DNA of 64,000 bases from Yponomeuta sedellus (taxonomy: Eukaryota; Arthropoda; Insecta; Lepidoptera; Yponomeutidae). This document shows, in pieces, positions 42,779 to 54,159 of this stretch. The stretch's first letter is position 1. Each line of letters begins with the position of its first letter. The notes below the pieces were generated by a model that saw only the letters and a list, made by a program, of their open reading frames with translations, did not search any database and was not told the DNA's origin. The DNA lies in assembly GCA_934045075.1 (NCBI GenBank), contig OW203722.1:25093379-25157378 (forward strand), written 5' to 3'. Both the position numbers and the translations under genes were made by a program.

Positions 42779-43020
42779 GATATGAACTCTTGTATGTCCC
42801 CACTGCTAGGGCACGGGTCCCTTCCTGCACCGCAGGAAGGTTCTGCAATACTCCACCACGGGGGCCAAGTCCGGGTTGGTGGAGGATTGTAAGACAGTGG
42901 CGGGCAGCCTTACTTTTAGAAGTTATAAAGCCGCCCATAAGGCCTCTGACATGGCTTAAAGACTGCCATTACATGACATTTGGCACCAATGGCTTAACGT
43001 GTCTTACGAAGCACGCACGG
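42779..43020 (-). repeat. Repeat B, partial
   Basis: ATGAACTCTTGTATGTCCCC to CTTACGAAGCACGCACGG. The 5' end is cut, close to the MITE. Confidence 0.8.
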
Positions 43021-43053
43021 TTTGGCCATGGGCCAACAACAATGGGCAAAACA

Positions 43054-43361
43054 CAGAGTGCTTAGTGCGAGTTTGACAGATCCAATCGAATAACTTTACT
43101 ACCGCGTTAATCGAGCATTGAGTATGAGTAAGTTAACCGTTCGAACTGGCAAAACGCTGTCACAGTACAACTCGCACTCGCGTTTATTCGTGTTTTGGCT
43201 GGTAAAAGTGTTCACTTCTAAACGTACCTAAACCATTACAACTCGCACTCAGCAATTTTAATTTCCATACTTGTCGCTAGATGGCGCTTCCTCGATGCCA
43301 TAGAAATATGAGTTTACGTTAACGCGATCGAGTAGTTAAAAAACTCGCACTAAGCACTCTG
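43054..43361 (-). mobile_element. hAT-like MITE, copy 2 (most complete)
   Basis: 308 bp from CAGAGTGCTTAGTGCGAG to AACTCGCACTAAGCACTCTG with perfect outer inverted ends of about 20 bp. It is the reverse of copy 1. A SINE-A tail (GGTTAGTGCATTTAAAA) follows directly; no 8-bp duplication is visible. Confidence 0.85.
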
Positions 43362-43379
43362 GTTAGTGCATTTAAAAAA

Positions 43380-44390
43380 AATGAAAGAATAAAATCCTTT
43401 ACAAACAAAAAAAATGCGATCGAGAGGAATACTGTGTTTAAATCGAATTAAAGCCGTCTCATGAAATCACTGCCTGTTTTAAAGTAGCAATCGCTCGAAC
43501 ATCTGCGACAAAGATCGCCCTGCCTAACCCCAGGAGCATCAGGGTCTAGCCCTTACGTGCTCCAACCGGCGCGAACCGACGCGATCCAGATCGATTCAGT
43601 TCGGTCCCTTGACAGGTCACCATAAATCCCCGTCCCGTCAGACAGTATGTAGTACTGAGTAAAGAACCCTTTAGACTGAGCGAATAGATTGTATAGTGAA
43701 AAAAAATATTCCTAGGTCCTGTTGTAATGACCTATTAATGTCCATTATAAGAGCTGCGGAAGGTACAAAAACAATAAGCAAGACCAAAGATTATGAAATC
43801 AATCCGTTATTTTATTACGGTTTAGTATTTCCGAAACATGAGAATCACTATAACGCATTTAAATTATTTAAACAAAACGATTATATATTATTATAGATAA
43901 AATAATGAACAATGTACAACCTGATTTCTCCCAGAGTGTTCAAATCACGTCCGCACTGACCAAGCTCTCAAGCCGCACCTTTATGAGCCGCACTGTCGTC
44001 TGCGCCGAGAGGGCATTCCAACTGACTCGGATATCATGACAGAAGTGTCACAAATTATTAAATTCAACTATCATGACGCGATATAATGACAAAGCATTTC
44101 CGGATAAAATATTAAGACAAACTATCATGACAACGTAGCATATACAGGTATAATGACAAAGACTCAAGTTAATATTGGTTAACTATTGTATTCCTTATTG
44201 TTTTATTTCCTAACAATCATAATAGACATATCACCAAAGATTCCCGAAATTTTTCAAGATACCATTTTATTGATTTATAATCGAATCAACTTTCTAGAAT
44301 TTTTGTCTTAGGAGTCCGACCAGAGAGCCAATTCTCACTTCTTTAGCAAATAATTCGTTTGCGACTCTTGAGACTTAAATTCTTGAACGA
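43380..44390. other. No recognisable feature
   Basis: 43500-43660 is GC-richer (GGCGCGAACCGACGCGATCC) and seems single-copy. A 66-codon frame at 43696-43896 is unrecognised. At 44030-44160 a TATCATGAC-type motif recurs about five times. Confidence 0.4.
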
Positions 44391-44394
44391 ACAA

Positions 44395-44580
44395 ATAATG
44401 AGACAAATATGTGATGAAAAGGAAAGGGCTCAGCTTAGTGCAGTGAGTGCATGCATCATTACAGCGCTGATTTTCAGCCCGTCCTTGTTCTCACTGAATT
44501 AAATGTAATAAAAGTTTGCGGATTTTAAAAAGAGAACACCACAGTTGTTTGTAATCAAGCATTATTTAGCACCATCCACC
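44395..44580 (+). repeat. Repeat I, copy 1
   Basis: AGACAAATATGTGATGAAAA, GCTGATTTTCAGCCCG, TTTGCGGATTT and GAGAACACC correspond to 51965-52185 in reverse. GAGCCAATTCTCACTTC upstream (44325) recurs at 54960. Confidence 0.75.
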
Positions 44581-44764
44581 GAAAGACACAAGGTGAATGG
44601 AAATGAAGTGTACAATATGAAAATTATTAAACTGAATGGTTTGGTGGATTTCATACATTAAATATCTTAACAAACCACTTATCATTGCCTATATACTTTT
44701 GCAAATTTAATTTTTAAGGTACCTTGTTTATTTTTATTAATTCCAATTACAAAATCTATGTATT

Positions 44765-44925
44765 GACAAGGCCGAAGAAAGAGCCGGGTAGGAGAAATAT
44801 ATCATGGTTGCGCAACATCAAAGAGTGGACCGGTGATAGAACCGCGGTGAAGCTGTTCTAAATTGCACTGAACAGAGACCGCTGCAAAGAGCTGACTGCC
44901 AACCTCCAGTAACGGGGCGGCACTT
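44765..44925 (+). pseudogene. LINE polymerase C-terminus, decayed
   Basis: The frame reads GRRNISWLRNIKEWTGDR and then ALNRDRCKELTANLQ with a stop between. It resembles the RISWLKNLR...ANMIANL ending of many arthropod non-LTR polymerases. Confidence 0.6.
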
Positions 44926-45387
44926 TAAGAAGAATGTGTTGATACCATAATTATTTAAGTGGCTTGTTAGATCTTCGCCTTGTGTAAATGCGTCACCAGC
45001 TACTGTACTGAGTGAAGGCTCTGTTTTGATTTCCCACGCGGCGGACGCGTGCGATTTTAAATAGGCTTGGCTTGGTGCTTTTGGTCGCGTAAGTGACCTT
45101 GTCATGCGGCCAAAGAGATAAAGGAGAGAAATTGCTCCAGACGGCTAGTGCGCCTATTGTCTTGACGATAAGGGACGAAATAGGTTGTCTAGAAATGAAA
45201 TATATCTTTTATTAGTGTCACGTAACACGTTTACTTTAGTGACGGTAAATAAAATAGGACAGCTGTAAGAATATACATTTAGGGATGTCATGTACATAAC
45301 AAAAGGCCAGATGTTTCAATCTATGCCATTGAATAGAAAATATACAAGCTTTGCCAGTAGCGACAAATAGTACTTACCTGTGTAAGA
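44926..45387. other. No recognisable feature
   Basis: No copies or supported frames were seen. Confidence 0.4.
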
Positions 45388-45748
45388 TAAGCGCTCGTGG
45401 CCTAGGCGAACCGAGTGATTGGAATCAACCACTTGGTTAAGCAACAACAGGCGCGGTCAGGTACGGGATGGGTGAGCGTCCCGTGACTAACGCTAGTGGC
45501 ATTTTTCCGAGCGCTTTTGTGCTTCGCAAGGCACGTTAAGCCGTTGGTGCCGGCTGTCATATAATGGCAGTCGTTAAGCCATGTCAGAGGCCTTATGGGC
45601 GGCTTGATAACTTCTGACAGTAAGGCCCGCCACTGTCTTTTAATCCTCCACCAACCCGGACTTGGCCCCCGTGGTGGAGTATCGCCTAACCTTCCTGCGA
45701 TGCAGGAAGAGACCCGTGCCCCAGCAGTGGGGACACACAAGGGTTGGT
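45388..45748 (+). mobile_element. Repeat B, full-length, own orientation
   Basis: It begins AGCGCTCGTGGCCTAGGCG and ends GGGACACACAAGGGTTGG. The 361-bp copy is a good reference for the family. Confidence 0.88.
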
Positions 45749-45825
45749 GGCGTGTAAGATAATTGGCTAAATTAGTAATGAACTATAACACCATTAATAA
45801 CATCAATAATATATAAATAAAATAA

Positions 45826-46078
45826 ATATTTAGAGGCTAAAAATTTCACCCATGCCGGGATTCGAACCCGCAACCTCTGGCTATCCGTACCAGCGCTCTA
45901 CCAATTGAGCCCATGGGCGACTCACGGCATCAGTGAAATTTCGAACCTCTTTACAATATTCTCTGTATTACGTACAGGCAGCGACATCTGACTTAAGCAA
46001 ATTGCATTACTTACAGCCCCGACTACCTACTTTTGCAGTTAGGTTTAACATCGGAACGATATCACTGTACTCACATGA
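45826..46078 (-). mobile_element. SINE-A with complete 5' part
   Basis: TTTAGAGGCTAAAAATTTCA through the tRNA-like unit to CGATATCACTGTACTCACAT. The tail is missing. Confidence 0.85.
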
Positions 46079-46089
46079 TAAAATAAATA

Positions 46090-46280
46090 ACCAACCCGGA
46101 CTTGTCCCCGATGGTGGAGTTATAGCAGTCGTTCAGCCATGTCAGATGCCTTGAGGGCGGCATGATAGGTAACTTTTGACAATAAGGCCCGTCACTGCCT
46201 TACAATCGTCCACCAACCCAGACTTGGCCCCCGTAGTGGAGTACCTATAGCTTCACCTTCGTGGGGACAAAGGGTTGATG
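46090..46280 (+). repeat. Repeat B, rearranged
   Basis: The CCAACCCGGACTTG block appears twice, around an inner GTCGTTCAGCCATGTC segment, ending GGGTTGATGTGAT. Confidence 0.7.
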
Positions 46281-46295
46281 TGATACATAATTAAT

Positions 46296-46706
46296 TATAT
46301 ACTTTTTAATGCACTAATCCGTGTTACGGACTGATATCCGTGAAACGGACTCTGGCTATCCGTGCCAGCGCTTTTTCCAACCGAGCTAAAGGGCGACTCA
46401 CCGGCATCAGTGAAATTTCGAACCTCTTTACCATATTCTCTGTATTACGTACAGGCAGCGACATCTGGCTGAAGTAATATGCATTACTTACAGCACCGAC
46501 TATATACCTTCTTTGCAGTTAGGTTTTTACATCGGAATGATATCGCTGTACCCACATAATTATATTCTTTTTAATGCACTAACCCGTGCTTAGGACAATT
46601 TTTAAAAACCTATTTGGAGGCCAAAAATTCCACCCATGCCGGTATGCGAACCCGCGACCTCTGGCTATTCGTGCCAGATTTTAGCCTCTAAATAGGTTTT
46701 TAAAAA
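46296..46706 (-). mobile_element. Two SINE-A copies in tandem plus a forward end
   Basis: The first (46302-46562) is full 5' but internally deleted. The second (46566-46680) has tail and body. A forward TTTTAGCCTCTAAATAGG end (46680-46706) closes it as a foldback. Confidence 0.8.
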
Positions 46707-46789
46707 TGATACATTATGGAAATCATGAAATCTTATCATACATATAAGTGGCAATTGGCAACTGATGTATTAGGTTTCGCAGGTAGATT

Positions 46790-47040
46790 TATCATGATCA
46801 CTTGTTATTTATAACACGATCATGATCACGTGTTATTAATAACATGATCATTATCACGTGTTATTTATAACACGATCATGATCACATGTTATTTATAACA
46901 CGAAAATGATCACGTGTTATTTATAACACGATCATGATCAAATGTTATTTATAGCACGAAAATTATCACGTGTTATTTATAACACGATCATGATCACGTG
47001 TTATTTATAACACGATCATGATCACTTGTTATTTATAATA
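46790..47040. repeat. Palindromic satellite, about nine 28-bp units
   Basis: The unit is CGATCATGATCACGTG followed by TTATTTATAACA. GTGTTAT-TT-ATAACAC and TGATCATGATCA are both self-complementary, so every unit can fold on itself. There are about nine units with few substitutions. No other copy is in the window. Confidence 0.9.
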
Positions 47041-47110
47041 AGTTTTGTTTTTTTTTCCGTTGATGGCACCCCGAAGGATTTTGAGATAACAATACATGAG
47101 AAAATATGGT

Positions 47111-47354
47111 CAGAGTAAAGTTTCTTTCCTAAAAAATTGGAAATTAAAATTGCTGAGTACGAGTTGTAATGGTTTACGTTGAGAAGTGAACACGTTTACC
47201 AGCCAAAACACGAATATACGCGAGTGCGAGTTGTACTGTGACAGCGTTTTGCCAGTTCGAACGGTTAACTTACTCATACTCACTACTCAATGCTCGATTA
47301 ACGCGGTAGTAAAGTTATTCGATTGGATCTGTCAAACTCGCACTAAGCACTCTG
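47111..47354 (+). mobile_element. hAT-like MITE, copy 3, 5' part lost
   Basis: From GGAAATTAAAATTGCTGAG to CTCGCACTAAGCACTCTG it follows copies 1 and 2. A CAGAG at 47111 may be a remnant of the left end after a deletion. Confidence 0.75.
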
Positions 47355-47359
47355 ATCGC

Positions 47360-47880
47360 CATTATTTAATAGGTAAAACGTAATTACGTTATTTCCTGAC
47401 GTTTTAATCACGATTAGACCCGTTTAAATAACTACATATCTTCGTAATCTTCACCTCTCACAAAAAGGGCGACTATCTTTTTTCTCGCACCCACAAAAAG
47501 TACAGGGAGCATATTGATTTTGCGACTTCCACAGCCAATGCATAATGGTGTCTCCTGAATATTGTATTGGAACCGAAGACGTTCGGCATACCAGTAGACA
47601 AACGTTGTCATGACAATGCTTTGCGTGTGTACGTTGAGGTTACTTTCCGGATGAGGGAGAGGAATATTTCAGTGTGTTTATTTTCCTTTCTCTTATTGTT
47701 TTTTCTTTCGAAAAATTATAAAGTGGAATGCGTTACACTTAGGCAAAGTGTGTTTGAGGACTTACGAGAACTTAGAGGGAGTTTTTATATCTCATATCTT
47801 TGATCACCGAGACACAGAATAGTAAAAGTATCTTATGTTTGCTGGCCAACAAACACAGGACCCGGAGGACAAACACAGGA
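47360..47880. other. No recognisable feature
   Basis: A 78-codon frame (47567-47803) contains a hydrophobic run VCLFSFLLLFFLSK, possibly a chance membrane-like stretch. Nothing else supports a gene. Confidence 0.35.
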
Positions 47881-47883
47881 CAG

Positions 47884-48095
47884 GAGCCGTTGGTGCCAGC
47901 TGTCATATAATGGCAGTCGTTAAGTCATGTCAGAGGCATTATGGGTGGCTTGATAACTTCTGACAGTAAGGCCCGCCACTGTCTTACAATCCTCCACCAA
48001 CCCGGACTTGGCCCTCGTGGTGGAGTATGGCCTAACCTTCCTGCGAGGCAGGAACAGACCCGTGCCCCAGCAGTGGGGACATACAAGGGTTGATA
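47884..48095 (+). repeat. Repeat B, 3' half
   Basis: GAGCCGTTGGTGCCAGCTG to GGGACATACAAGGGTTGATA. Confidence 0.85.
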
Positions 48096-48337
48096 ACGAT
48101 AACAAAACACAGGACACATATAACAAAGTTGCTCGCAAAAAACTATCCTTCACGGAGCGCTCCGCGAAGTTGTTAAGACGCGGATGAGGTCCAAAGTTAA
48201 TGAAACTTGCCGTATGATTTATGACAGTCCATTGTTTTGGGTGACGGCATCGTACGAAATATCGTCAAGCACCAACTGAGTAGGCTATTTTGGGGAATCT
48301 ACATTATTCAGGCTAATACAGCAAAGGAAAATAAATC

Positions 48338-48572
48338 TATCAATGGGCCGGTCTTGGACCAATGTGGCCATTGATCACGACTTTGGTTTTATCTAAATTC
48401 ATGCCAAGACCGATACGTCGCGAAGCTGAATCTAGGTCGATCAGCATCTGGTTCAGCTCCTCTAGCGACTCCGGCTTTAATACTATGTCATCTGCGAATC
48501 GCAGGTGTGAGATGTAGTCGCCGTTTATGTTAATGTCCTTACCTTTTCAGTCCAGCGTCTTAAACGCGCCTT
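48338..48572 (-). pseudogene. RTE-type reverse transcriptase fragment (FADD box)
   Basis: The minus strand reads NGDYISHLRFADDIVL, continues ESLEELNQMLIDLDS and ends GLGMNLDKTKVVINGHIG. FADD is the catalytic box of RT and the text is typical of endonuclease-reverse transcriptases annotated as RTE in Lepidoptera. One stop lies just upstream. Only the palm region remains. Confidence 0.85.
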
Positions 48573-48589
48573 CCAACGCGCTTATGAAC

Positions 48590-48640
48590 AAGGGAGGGCT
48601 ATGTCCAGCAGTGGACTAATATAGCCTGAATAAGAAGAAT
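48590..48640 (+). repeat. SINE-C/LINE 3' end scrap
   Basis: GGGAGGGCTATGTCCAGCAG to AGCCTGAATAAGAAG, opposite in strand to the adjoining RT fragment. Confidence 0.75.
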
Positions 48641-48684
48641 GAGCTTTTACTTGTAACATAACATTTACCTACATTCGGTCCCAT

Positions 48685-48800
48685 ACTAGGATACCCTGTG
48701 TCGGATCCAAGACCTGGGGTTTTGTCCTCAGCCGGGGTTTGAACCCGTGACCTCTCGCATGGTAAGCAGTTGCACTACCGCTGCGCCACAGAGGTCGTCG
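48685..48800 (-). repeat. SINE-E, reverse
   Basis: CTAGGATACCCTGTGTCGG, AAGACCTGGGG and the tRNA-like head reversed (GGTTTGAACCCGTGACCTC to CGCCACAGAGG). Confidence 0.8.
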
Positions 48801-48805
48801 AGCCT

Positions 48806-49125
48806 TGTCATTTGCATCTACGCAATATACAGGGTCCAGTAGCAGCTAAACTCATACTGGATGCTGCTTTAGATGAAGTAGGCTTCTCCAGCACTTATAC
48901 CATCCTGACAGCTTAGTCGACCTAGCCCACAAGAAGGACGAATCAAGGTTTCCTCGCGATGTTTTCCTTCAACGGTATTATGTTATTACTACATAAATTC
49001 GCATATGTACGTAACTTTGCAAAAAAAAAAGACATAGGCACAAGCCCACGCTGGGAATCGAACCTGGGTCTCTCGCTCCCGTGTCTAATGTTCTACCTAC
49101 TTAACTGGGCTACCACCGCTTGCTT
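48806..49125 (-). mobile_element. SINE-F, complete
   Basis: It runs from the GCATCTACGCAATATACAGG end to the tRNA-like head (GAATCGAACCTGGG, CTGGGCTACCACCGC). It is one of the most complete copies. Confidence 0.8.
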
Positions 49126-49175
49126 TATTATGAAAATATCAATGACCTCACAGTTATAGTACGACTAAGTATTAA

Positions 49176-49390
49176 TTTGTATATTTCTGAAGTTACAGTA
49201 GCAATACAATTCGCAAACTGTGAAGGAAAACATCGTAAGGAAACGCTCATACACACATCAGAACACCTGAGACACTTAGGTTTAAGGTGTTCAAAGACCT
49301 TAGCGCTTAAAATAGCGCATACTCTCTCTTTCTCTCACTCGAAAAGAAGGCCTGTGCTCAGCACTGAAACGTTCGTAGGCTACAGCTGAA
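49176..49390 (+). repeat. SINE-F, body and 3' end
   Basis: GAAGTTACAGTAGCAATAC, AACTGTGAAGGAAAACATCG, the CT-rich run and GCCTGTGCTCAGCACTG. Confidence 0.65.
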
Positions 49391-50903
49391 AAAAAAAGGT
49401 ATTAAATATATAGGTCACAACAAATGCAAAAAGAGAAACACAACGCTCAGAAAGCTGCCTTATTTAATTTCCACCCTAATCCCAACAAAGCAAATAATAA
49501 AAAAGAAAGTAGCCTCCCTATGACAGCGAATGTAAGTAATATGAACATTCGCTGCGACATACTGGCCGACGCGTGCAAAAAGACTTTAAACGCGGGTATT
49601 AAAAAGAAATCTACGGCGCGGGAAGTACGCTTGCCGGAGTCCTTCCTCTGAGAGCTGCGTAGTGAGGGAAGGTTGTCTATCGATAAAACTGTAATTCTTG
49701 AAATTGCTTTAAACTAGAGAACATAATATTTTTTATTCTGAGAAGAACGAAGATAGAAATGAGGACAAGGCGAAGCGATTACGATAAACCCAGTGTAACT
49801 AGTATGTGACAATTAACAGTGAAAGACACAGAAAGCGTTACCGTGTATTCATTTAAAATGTAGTTTTGAACAAACTGTTTAGTACATAAAATATATGTTC
49901 AAAAAATTGAAAAATAGCGTTCGCTCCTGATTGCAATTGGTATAAACAATAACTCAAAAGTAAACACTACATAATTATTTTTATCTTCCAGAATCGTTGC
50001 ATATAGTTCACTGTTGTACAATAGTTTAGTTTGCACGTCTCAAAGACTATTAACTCCGCTTTTTGCAGGCTTTTTTTCATTTGCAATGAATAATTAATAA
50101 CTATAATACTATTTAATTACCGAGTGAAAAGAGCCCGGCCTATAATTCTGTAAGTGAATGTCTTAATGTAATTGTATCTATCGATACCTCACCCCTGCAC
50201 TAGAGTACATCAGCAGTAGATGTTAAAGATGGATATAATGCAGTGCTTTCAAACAGCGCTGCGAAGTTTGTGTACCACGGCAGACAAATGACAACGGGCC
50301 TGCGGCAGTGGCGATATTAGAAGCCTTTAAGATGGGGAAAATAGCAACTTTTCCTAAGGCTTATTCTTTTGAGATGGTGCAAGTTGAAAGAGTTTACTAT
50401 GAGTTAGTTAAGTTCGGACTTTTAGAATGTTGCATTTGGTGACTTATAGTTTCATCATCATCATCATCACATTTAAATAATTTGTGTTGTATTATTGGGC
50501 AACTGGTTTTTAATTTGTTTTCAATATGGAATGATTTCTTATGAATCGTTGTGTATTTTAAATATTTGATGAAATTTTATGAATTGAATGTGTATCTGAA
50601 TAATTTTATTAATTTTGCATTGTTTGTTTGTTTATGTTAATGTTGATTTTCTTCTTTTTTTGTGGTGTTATTTTTATTTTACCTGCTGTATTAGGTGGAA
50701 CACCTGTAAAGGCGGAGTCTTTAATGAAATAAATATATAAATATATTATTATCCATTTGACATAGGCCTCCTTCATGGTTTTCCAAGCTTCACGGTCTTG
50801 TGCCGTCTGCATACAGCGACTCCCCGCCATAGTAACCAGGTCGTCAGACCACCTAGTAGAGGGCCTGTCTATGCTACACTTACAGCTTATTCTACTGCAA
50901 AGT
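49391..50903. other. No recognisable feature over about 1.5 kb
   Basis: A 75-codon frame at 49424-49651 (MQKEKHNAQKAALFN) is lysine/asparagine-rich and unrecognised. A CAT microsatellite lies at 50453-50468. The remainder is AT-rich. Confidence 0.4.
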
Positions 50904-50959
50904 GATTTTTTAACATTTTTAATAACACGGAACCGTGTTATTAAAAATGTTAAAAAATC
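50904..50959. repeat. Perfect 27-bp inverted repeat with 2-nt centre
   Basis: The left arm 50904-50930 and right arm 50933-50959 are exact reverse complements around AA; each contains TAATAACACGG or its complement. Confidence 0.95.
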
Positions 50960-50973
50960 GTGCGTGCGTGCAC

Positions 50974-51080
50974 GCAGCGACTAATGAACGTTGATGAAGC
51001 GAAGGTGATCTTTCAGGATCGTGGCAAGTGGCAGGCACTTGTCTCTGTCTACCCCTATGAGATACAGGTGTGAGGTTATG
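50974..51080 (+). pseudogene. LINE polymerase C-terminus scrap
   Basis: GATGAAGCGAAGGTGATC, then CAGGATCGTGGCAAGTGGC, matches the 38768 and 57 kb copies. Confidence 0.65.
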
Positions 51081-51239
51081 CTATGTTAAATTAACAAGGG
51101 TTTGATGAGTCGCTCAACCCAAACCTGAGTTAAGAGTTCGTTTTCTCTCGGGGGTAGATGTACTTTAATCTGCACACTTGTACTCAAGTCAATTGTGTTT
51201 ACAAGTTTTCATCTATGTCTTATTACTATAGGATGACTC

Positions 51240-51345
51240 GATATCAACCCTTTGTATGTACCCACTACTGGGGCACGGGTCTCTTCCTGCATCGCAGGAT
51301 GGTTAGGCCATACTCAACCACGGGGGTCAAGTCCGGGTTGGTGGA
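51240..51345 (-). repeat. Repeat B, 3' fragment
   Basis: ATATCAACCCTTTGTATG to GGGGGTCAAGTCCGGGTTGG. Confidence 0.8.
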
Positions 51346-51455
51346 TAACTATATTCTTACTAGTGTAATAATATCATAGAAAATACTGTGTAAATGTTTA
51401 TTTCGCAAAAAAGATTCTAAGACTTTATTTTGTTTATCAGTGTGTTCTACTTTGT

Positions 51456-51662
51456 GCTGTGTGGTGTCGGCCTAGAGAATAGCACCAACCCAAATTCTTC
51501 CCGCGGGTGTCGTAAAAGACGACTAAGGGACACAAAGCAGGGGGTGGGCAGCAGCGCCCCCTGCAGTACAATTCCACCAAACTTCGATCCCCAAACCGCA
51601 TGCCCAGCGTGGGGATTATGGGCATTACCCCCTATGATTGCACAACGAGGCGCTCTTTCCTC
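51456..51662 (+). mobile_element. SINE-C, 3' truncated
   Basis: GTGTGGTGTCGGCCTAGAG to AACGAGGCGCTCTTTCC. The LINE-like GGGCTATG end is missing. Confidence 0.8.
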
Positions 51663-51964
51663 CTCGTGTTCCTCTTAGCCCAAACTACTCCGACTAATGT
51701 TACGTCAATAGTAAAAAAGCCGTAGGTTCACACTTGGACCAAACTCCTTGCGTAAGATGCAAGTGAAGTTCTTTGTACGGCGGGATCCGTGAGAAAGAAT
51801 CGCGAACGACATTTGTTTCTGGAAACAGTAACTGATACGCCTCGAAACTTTGCACACCCAGGGATAACTTGGATATCTATGTACATAGTTTGGTTACTCG
51901 TAAATATCCAGATTTCGGGGTCCCAAAACCGATTTATATACGACGAACCATGAACTTTCGTTGG

Positions 51965-52185
51965 ATGTTGCTAAATAATGCTCAACAGATTTTTGTTTAA
52001 TTACAACTGCGGTGTTCTCTTTTCTAAATCCGCAAACACTTACATAATACTTACATTTAATTCAGTGAGAACAAAGACGGGCTGAAAATCAGTGGTGTGA
52101 TGAGATGATGCATGCACTCACAGCACTAAGCAGAGCCCTATCCTTTTTATCACATATTTGTCTCTAATTTTTTGTCGTAGTATTC
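51965..52185 (-). repeat. Repeat I, copy 2
   Basis: It is the reverse of 44395-44580, including CGGGCTGAAAATCAG and ATCACATATTTGTCTC. Confidence 0.75.
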
Positions 52186-52580
52186 ATATGTTCTCTAATC
52201 TGTGTATGATAAATAAACATTTTTTAATTTCAATTTAAGTGGAGACGGGTAAGGCAAGAAGCAGGACAAACTTGAACATACTTCCTGAACTTTAATTTCA
52301 TAACACTGCAATTTCTAAACTACTGAGGGCTACTGAAAAGACCGAGTTCATTTAAGTACCCGACAGTGGACTAGTGGCTGAGTATGGGGTGCAAGAAAGG
52401 AGCGTCCCCGAACTACGCACTCACTGATCCCCTACGTCTGGCGCACCCTGGGCTAAAATCAGCGAGTCTGACTGGCAAACCCTTTTACCAATGGCTTGCC
52501 ATCGACAAGTTAAGAAGAAGAAGTAGCCGACGAGTAATTCCGAGTGCAATGCCGAATATACTAAGTTCACTTTATTTTCG

Positions 52581-52833
52581 TGCTGTGTGGTGTCGGCCTA
52601 GAGAAAAGCAACTTCCCAATTCTTCCCTCGGGTGTCGTAAAAGGCGACTAAGGGACACAAACCGGGGGGTGGGCAGCAGCGCCCCCTGCAGTACAATTCC
52701 ACTGAACTGCGATCCCCAACCCACATTCCCAGCGTGGGAATTATGGGCATTACCCCCTATGATAGCACAACGTGGCGCTCTTAAGGGCGCTCTTATGTCC
52801 AGCAGTGGACTAGTATAGCCTGACGACGACGAC
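52581..52833 (+). mobile_element. SINE-C, full-length with GAC tail
   Basis: GTGTGGTGTCGGCCTAGAG to AGTATAGCCTGACGACGACG. Part of the LINE-like end (GGGGAGGGC) is deleted. Confidence 0.85.
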
Positions 52834-54159
52834 TCTAATTTTAGGCGATAAAACAGTTCACACTTTAAAATCTTGTCTAAGACACACAGCGTGCTGTCCT
52901 GAATACGCATATCGATCCCCATCCTTGCCATTAAAGCGAGGCACCTCAGCACATTTTCACCCCTGCACCGCGTTGTCTGTACTTGGGCCAAGTCAAACAT
53001 CCCTTTGTAGTGTGTTTGCAGGTCGTCAGCCGATGGGCGTCGGTTAGTCTTATTTCGCTTGATTGTTTATCCGAAGGCTTGTTGCCTTATTGGTAACACT
53101 GGAGTGACGTGCGGTGCGGTGTGTTGCTTTGCATAGTGATAGTTTGTAGAGTTTCCTGCATGTTTAACGGGTTGAGTTGATCGGAATGTTGGTTATGTCA
53201 TTATTGCAAGTTTACTAAACTTACTTACTTAGTTTATTTAGTTTAGTTTATTAAGTTTATTAAAGTTTAAGTTTAGTTTAGGTTTGTTGGTGTTTGTGTC
53301 ACGGTTTTTTTTAAGTAGTCTACCTCCTCTGGTCGAATGTCTTTCTTATGTGCAATAAAGTGTGCTTTTGGCTATCATTGCACAGATGCATTTCAAAAAT
53401 GAGCAACTCCTGAAACATGCAGGTTACAATGTGTCATTAACTACAATTTTGGTTCTTTTGAAATGTTGTTTTTGTTTTTACCGTTATTTATGTATTTTCG
53501 CAGTTTTTCTACTTTTGTAATGGCGCTTTTGGTTAAGATAAAAAAATAGTTTTACTTCATAGAATACCAAAGTATTTGCTCTGTATTTTATTCTATGCAA
53601 GTTACAAATAAATAAATATTTCAAAGTAAAATATAAGTAAAACTATGAATTTTGTTTCATTCCTCTTTAATAAATCTTATTGCCAACCGATACAACGGAA
53701 GACAAACGATATTGATTTCTTATAGTATACTTTTCATTTTTGTGATGTGTTAATTACTCCCAATGACGGCCTCTCTTCATTGAAATATTTCTCAAATCAG
53801 AACCCGGCGTTTAATCTATTCCCAGGGTTAATTAAGTCGACCCTTGCCTATCTAGCCGCTATGTTGTGGAGCTTTGATAGTGAAAGGGTGTGAGACAACA
53901 GAGCCTTTTCTAGTCCTAGCTGAGTGTATAAGCCTGTCGACGAGTAGGATAATAGAAGCGATAGTCACTCCAGATAGCTGTAGTTAGCGAGATATAAGTG
54001 ACATGTTTACTTTTTTACTCTAAAGAACTACCCTTGTCAATGGACGGACGGGTGCAACGATACAAACTAAAATAAAACCTTAAATAATTTTAGAGTTAGA
54101 GCTTATTAGGTATGTTACAAAATCCCCACATTATGCATTCGAAATCCGAAGAACTCGAG
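52834..54159. other. No gene seen; TTTAGTTTA-rich stretch
   Basis: 53210-53285 is a degenerate TTTAGTTTA repeat. The rest, about 1.3 kb, shows no window copies and no supported frame. Confidence 0.4.

Noticed and set aside
42751..43065. 104-codon frame and similar frames at 6055, 11655, 45402 and 47920
   Set aside because: They all contain the same repeat B translation (e.g. GWWRIVRQWRALLSEVIKP), which recurs because the repeat recurs.
44030..44165. Regulatory array from repeated TATCATGAC motifs
   Set aside because: Spacing is irregular, the copies are few, and the sequence is AT-rich; I cannot separate it from chance or old satellite.
46790..47040. CRISPR-like array
   Set aside because: The units are contiguous 28-bp palindromes without spacers, and the DNA is insect. 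It is a satellite.
52384..53000. Overlapping 142- and 144-codon frames
   Set aside because: Both run through SINE-C on opposite strands, so they are repeat sequence read by chance.
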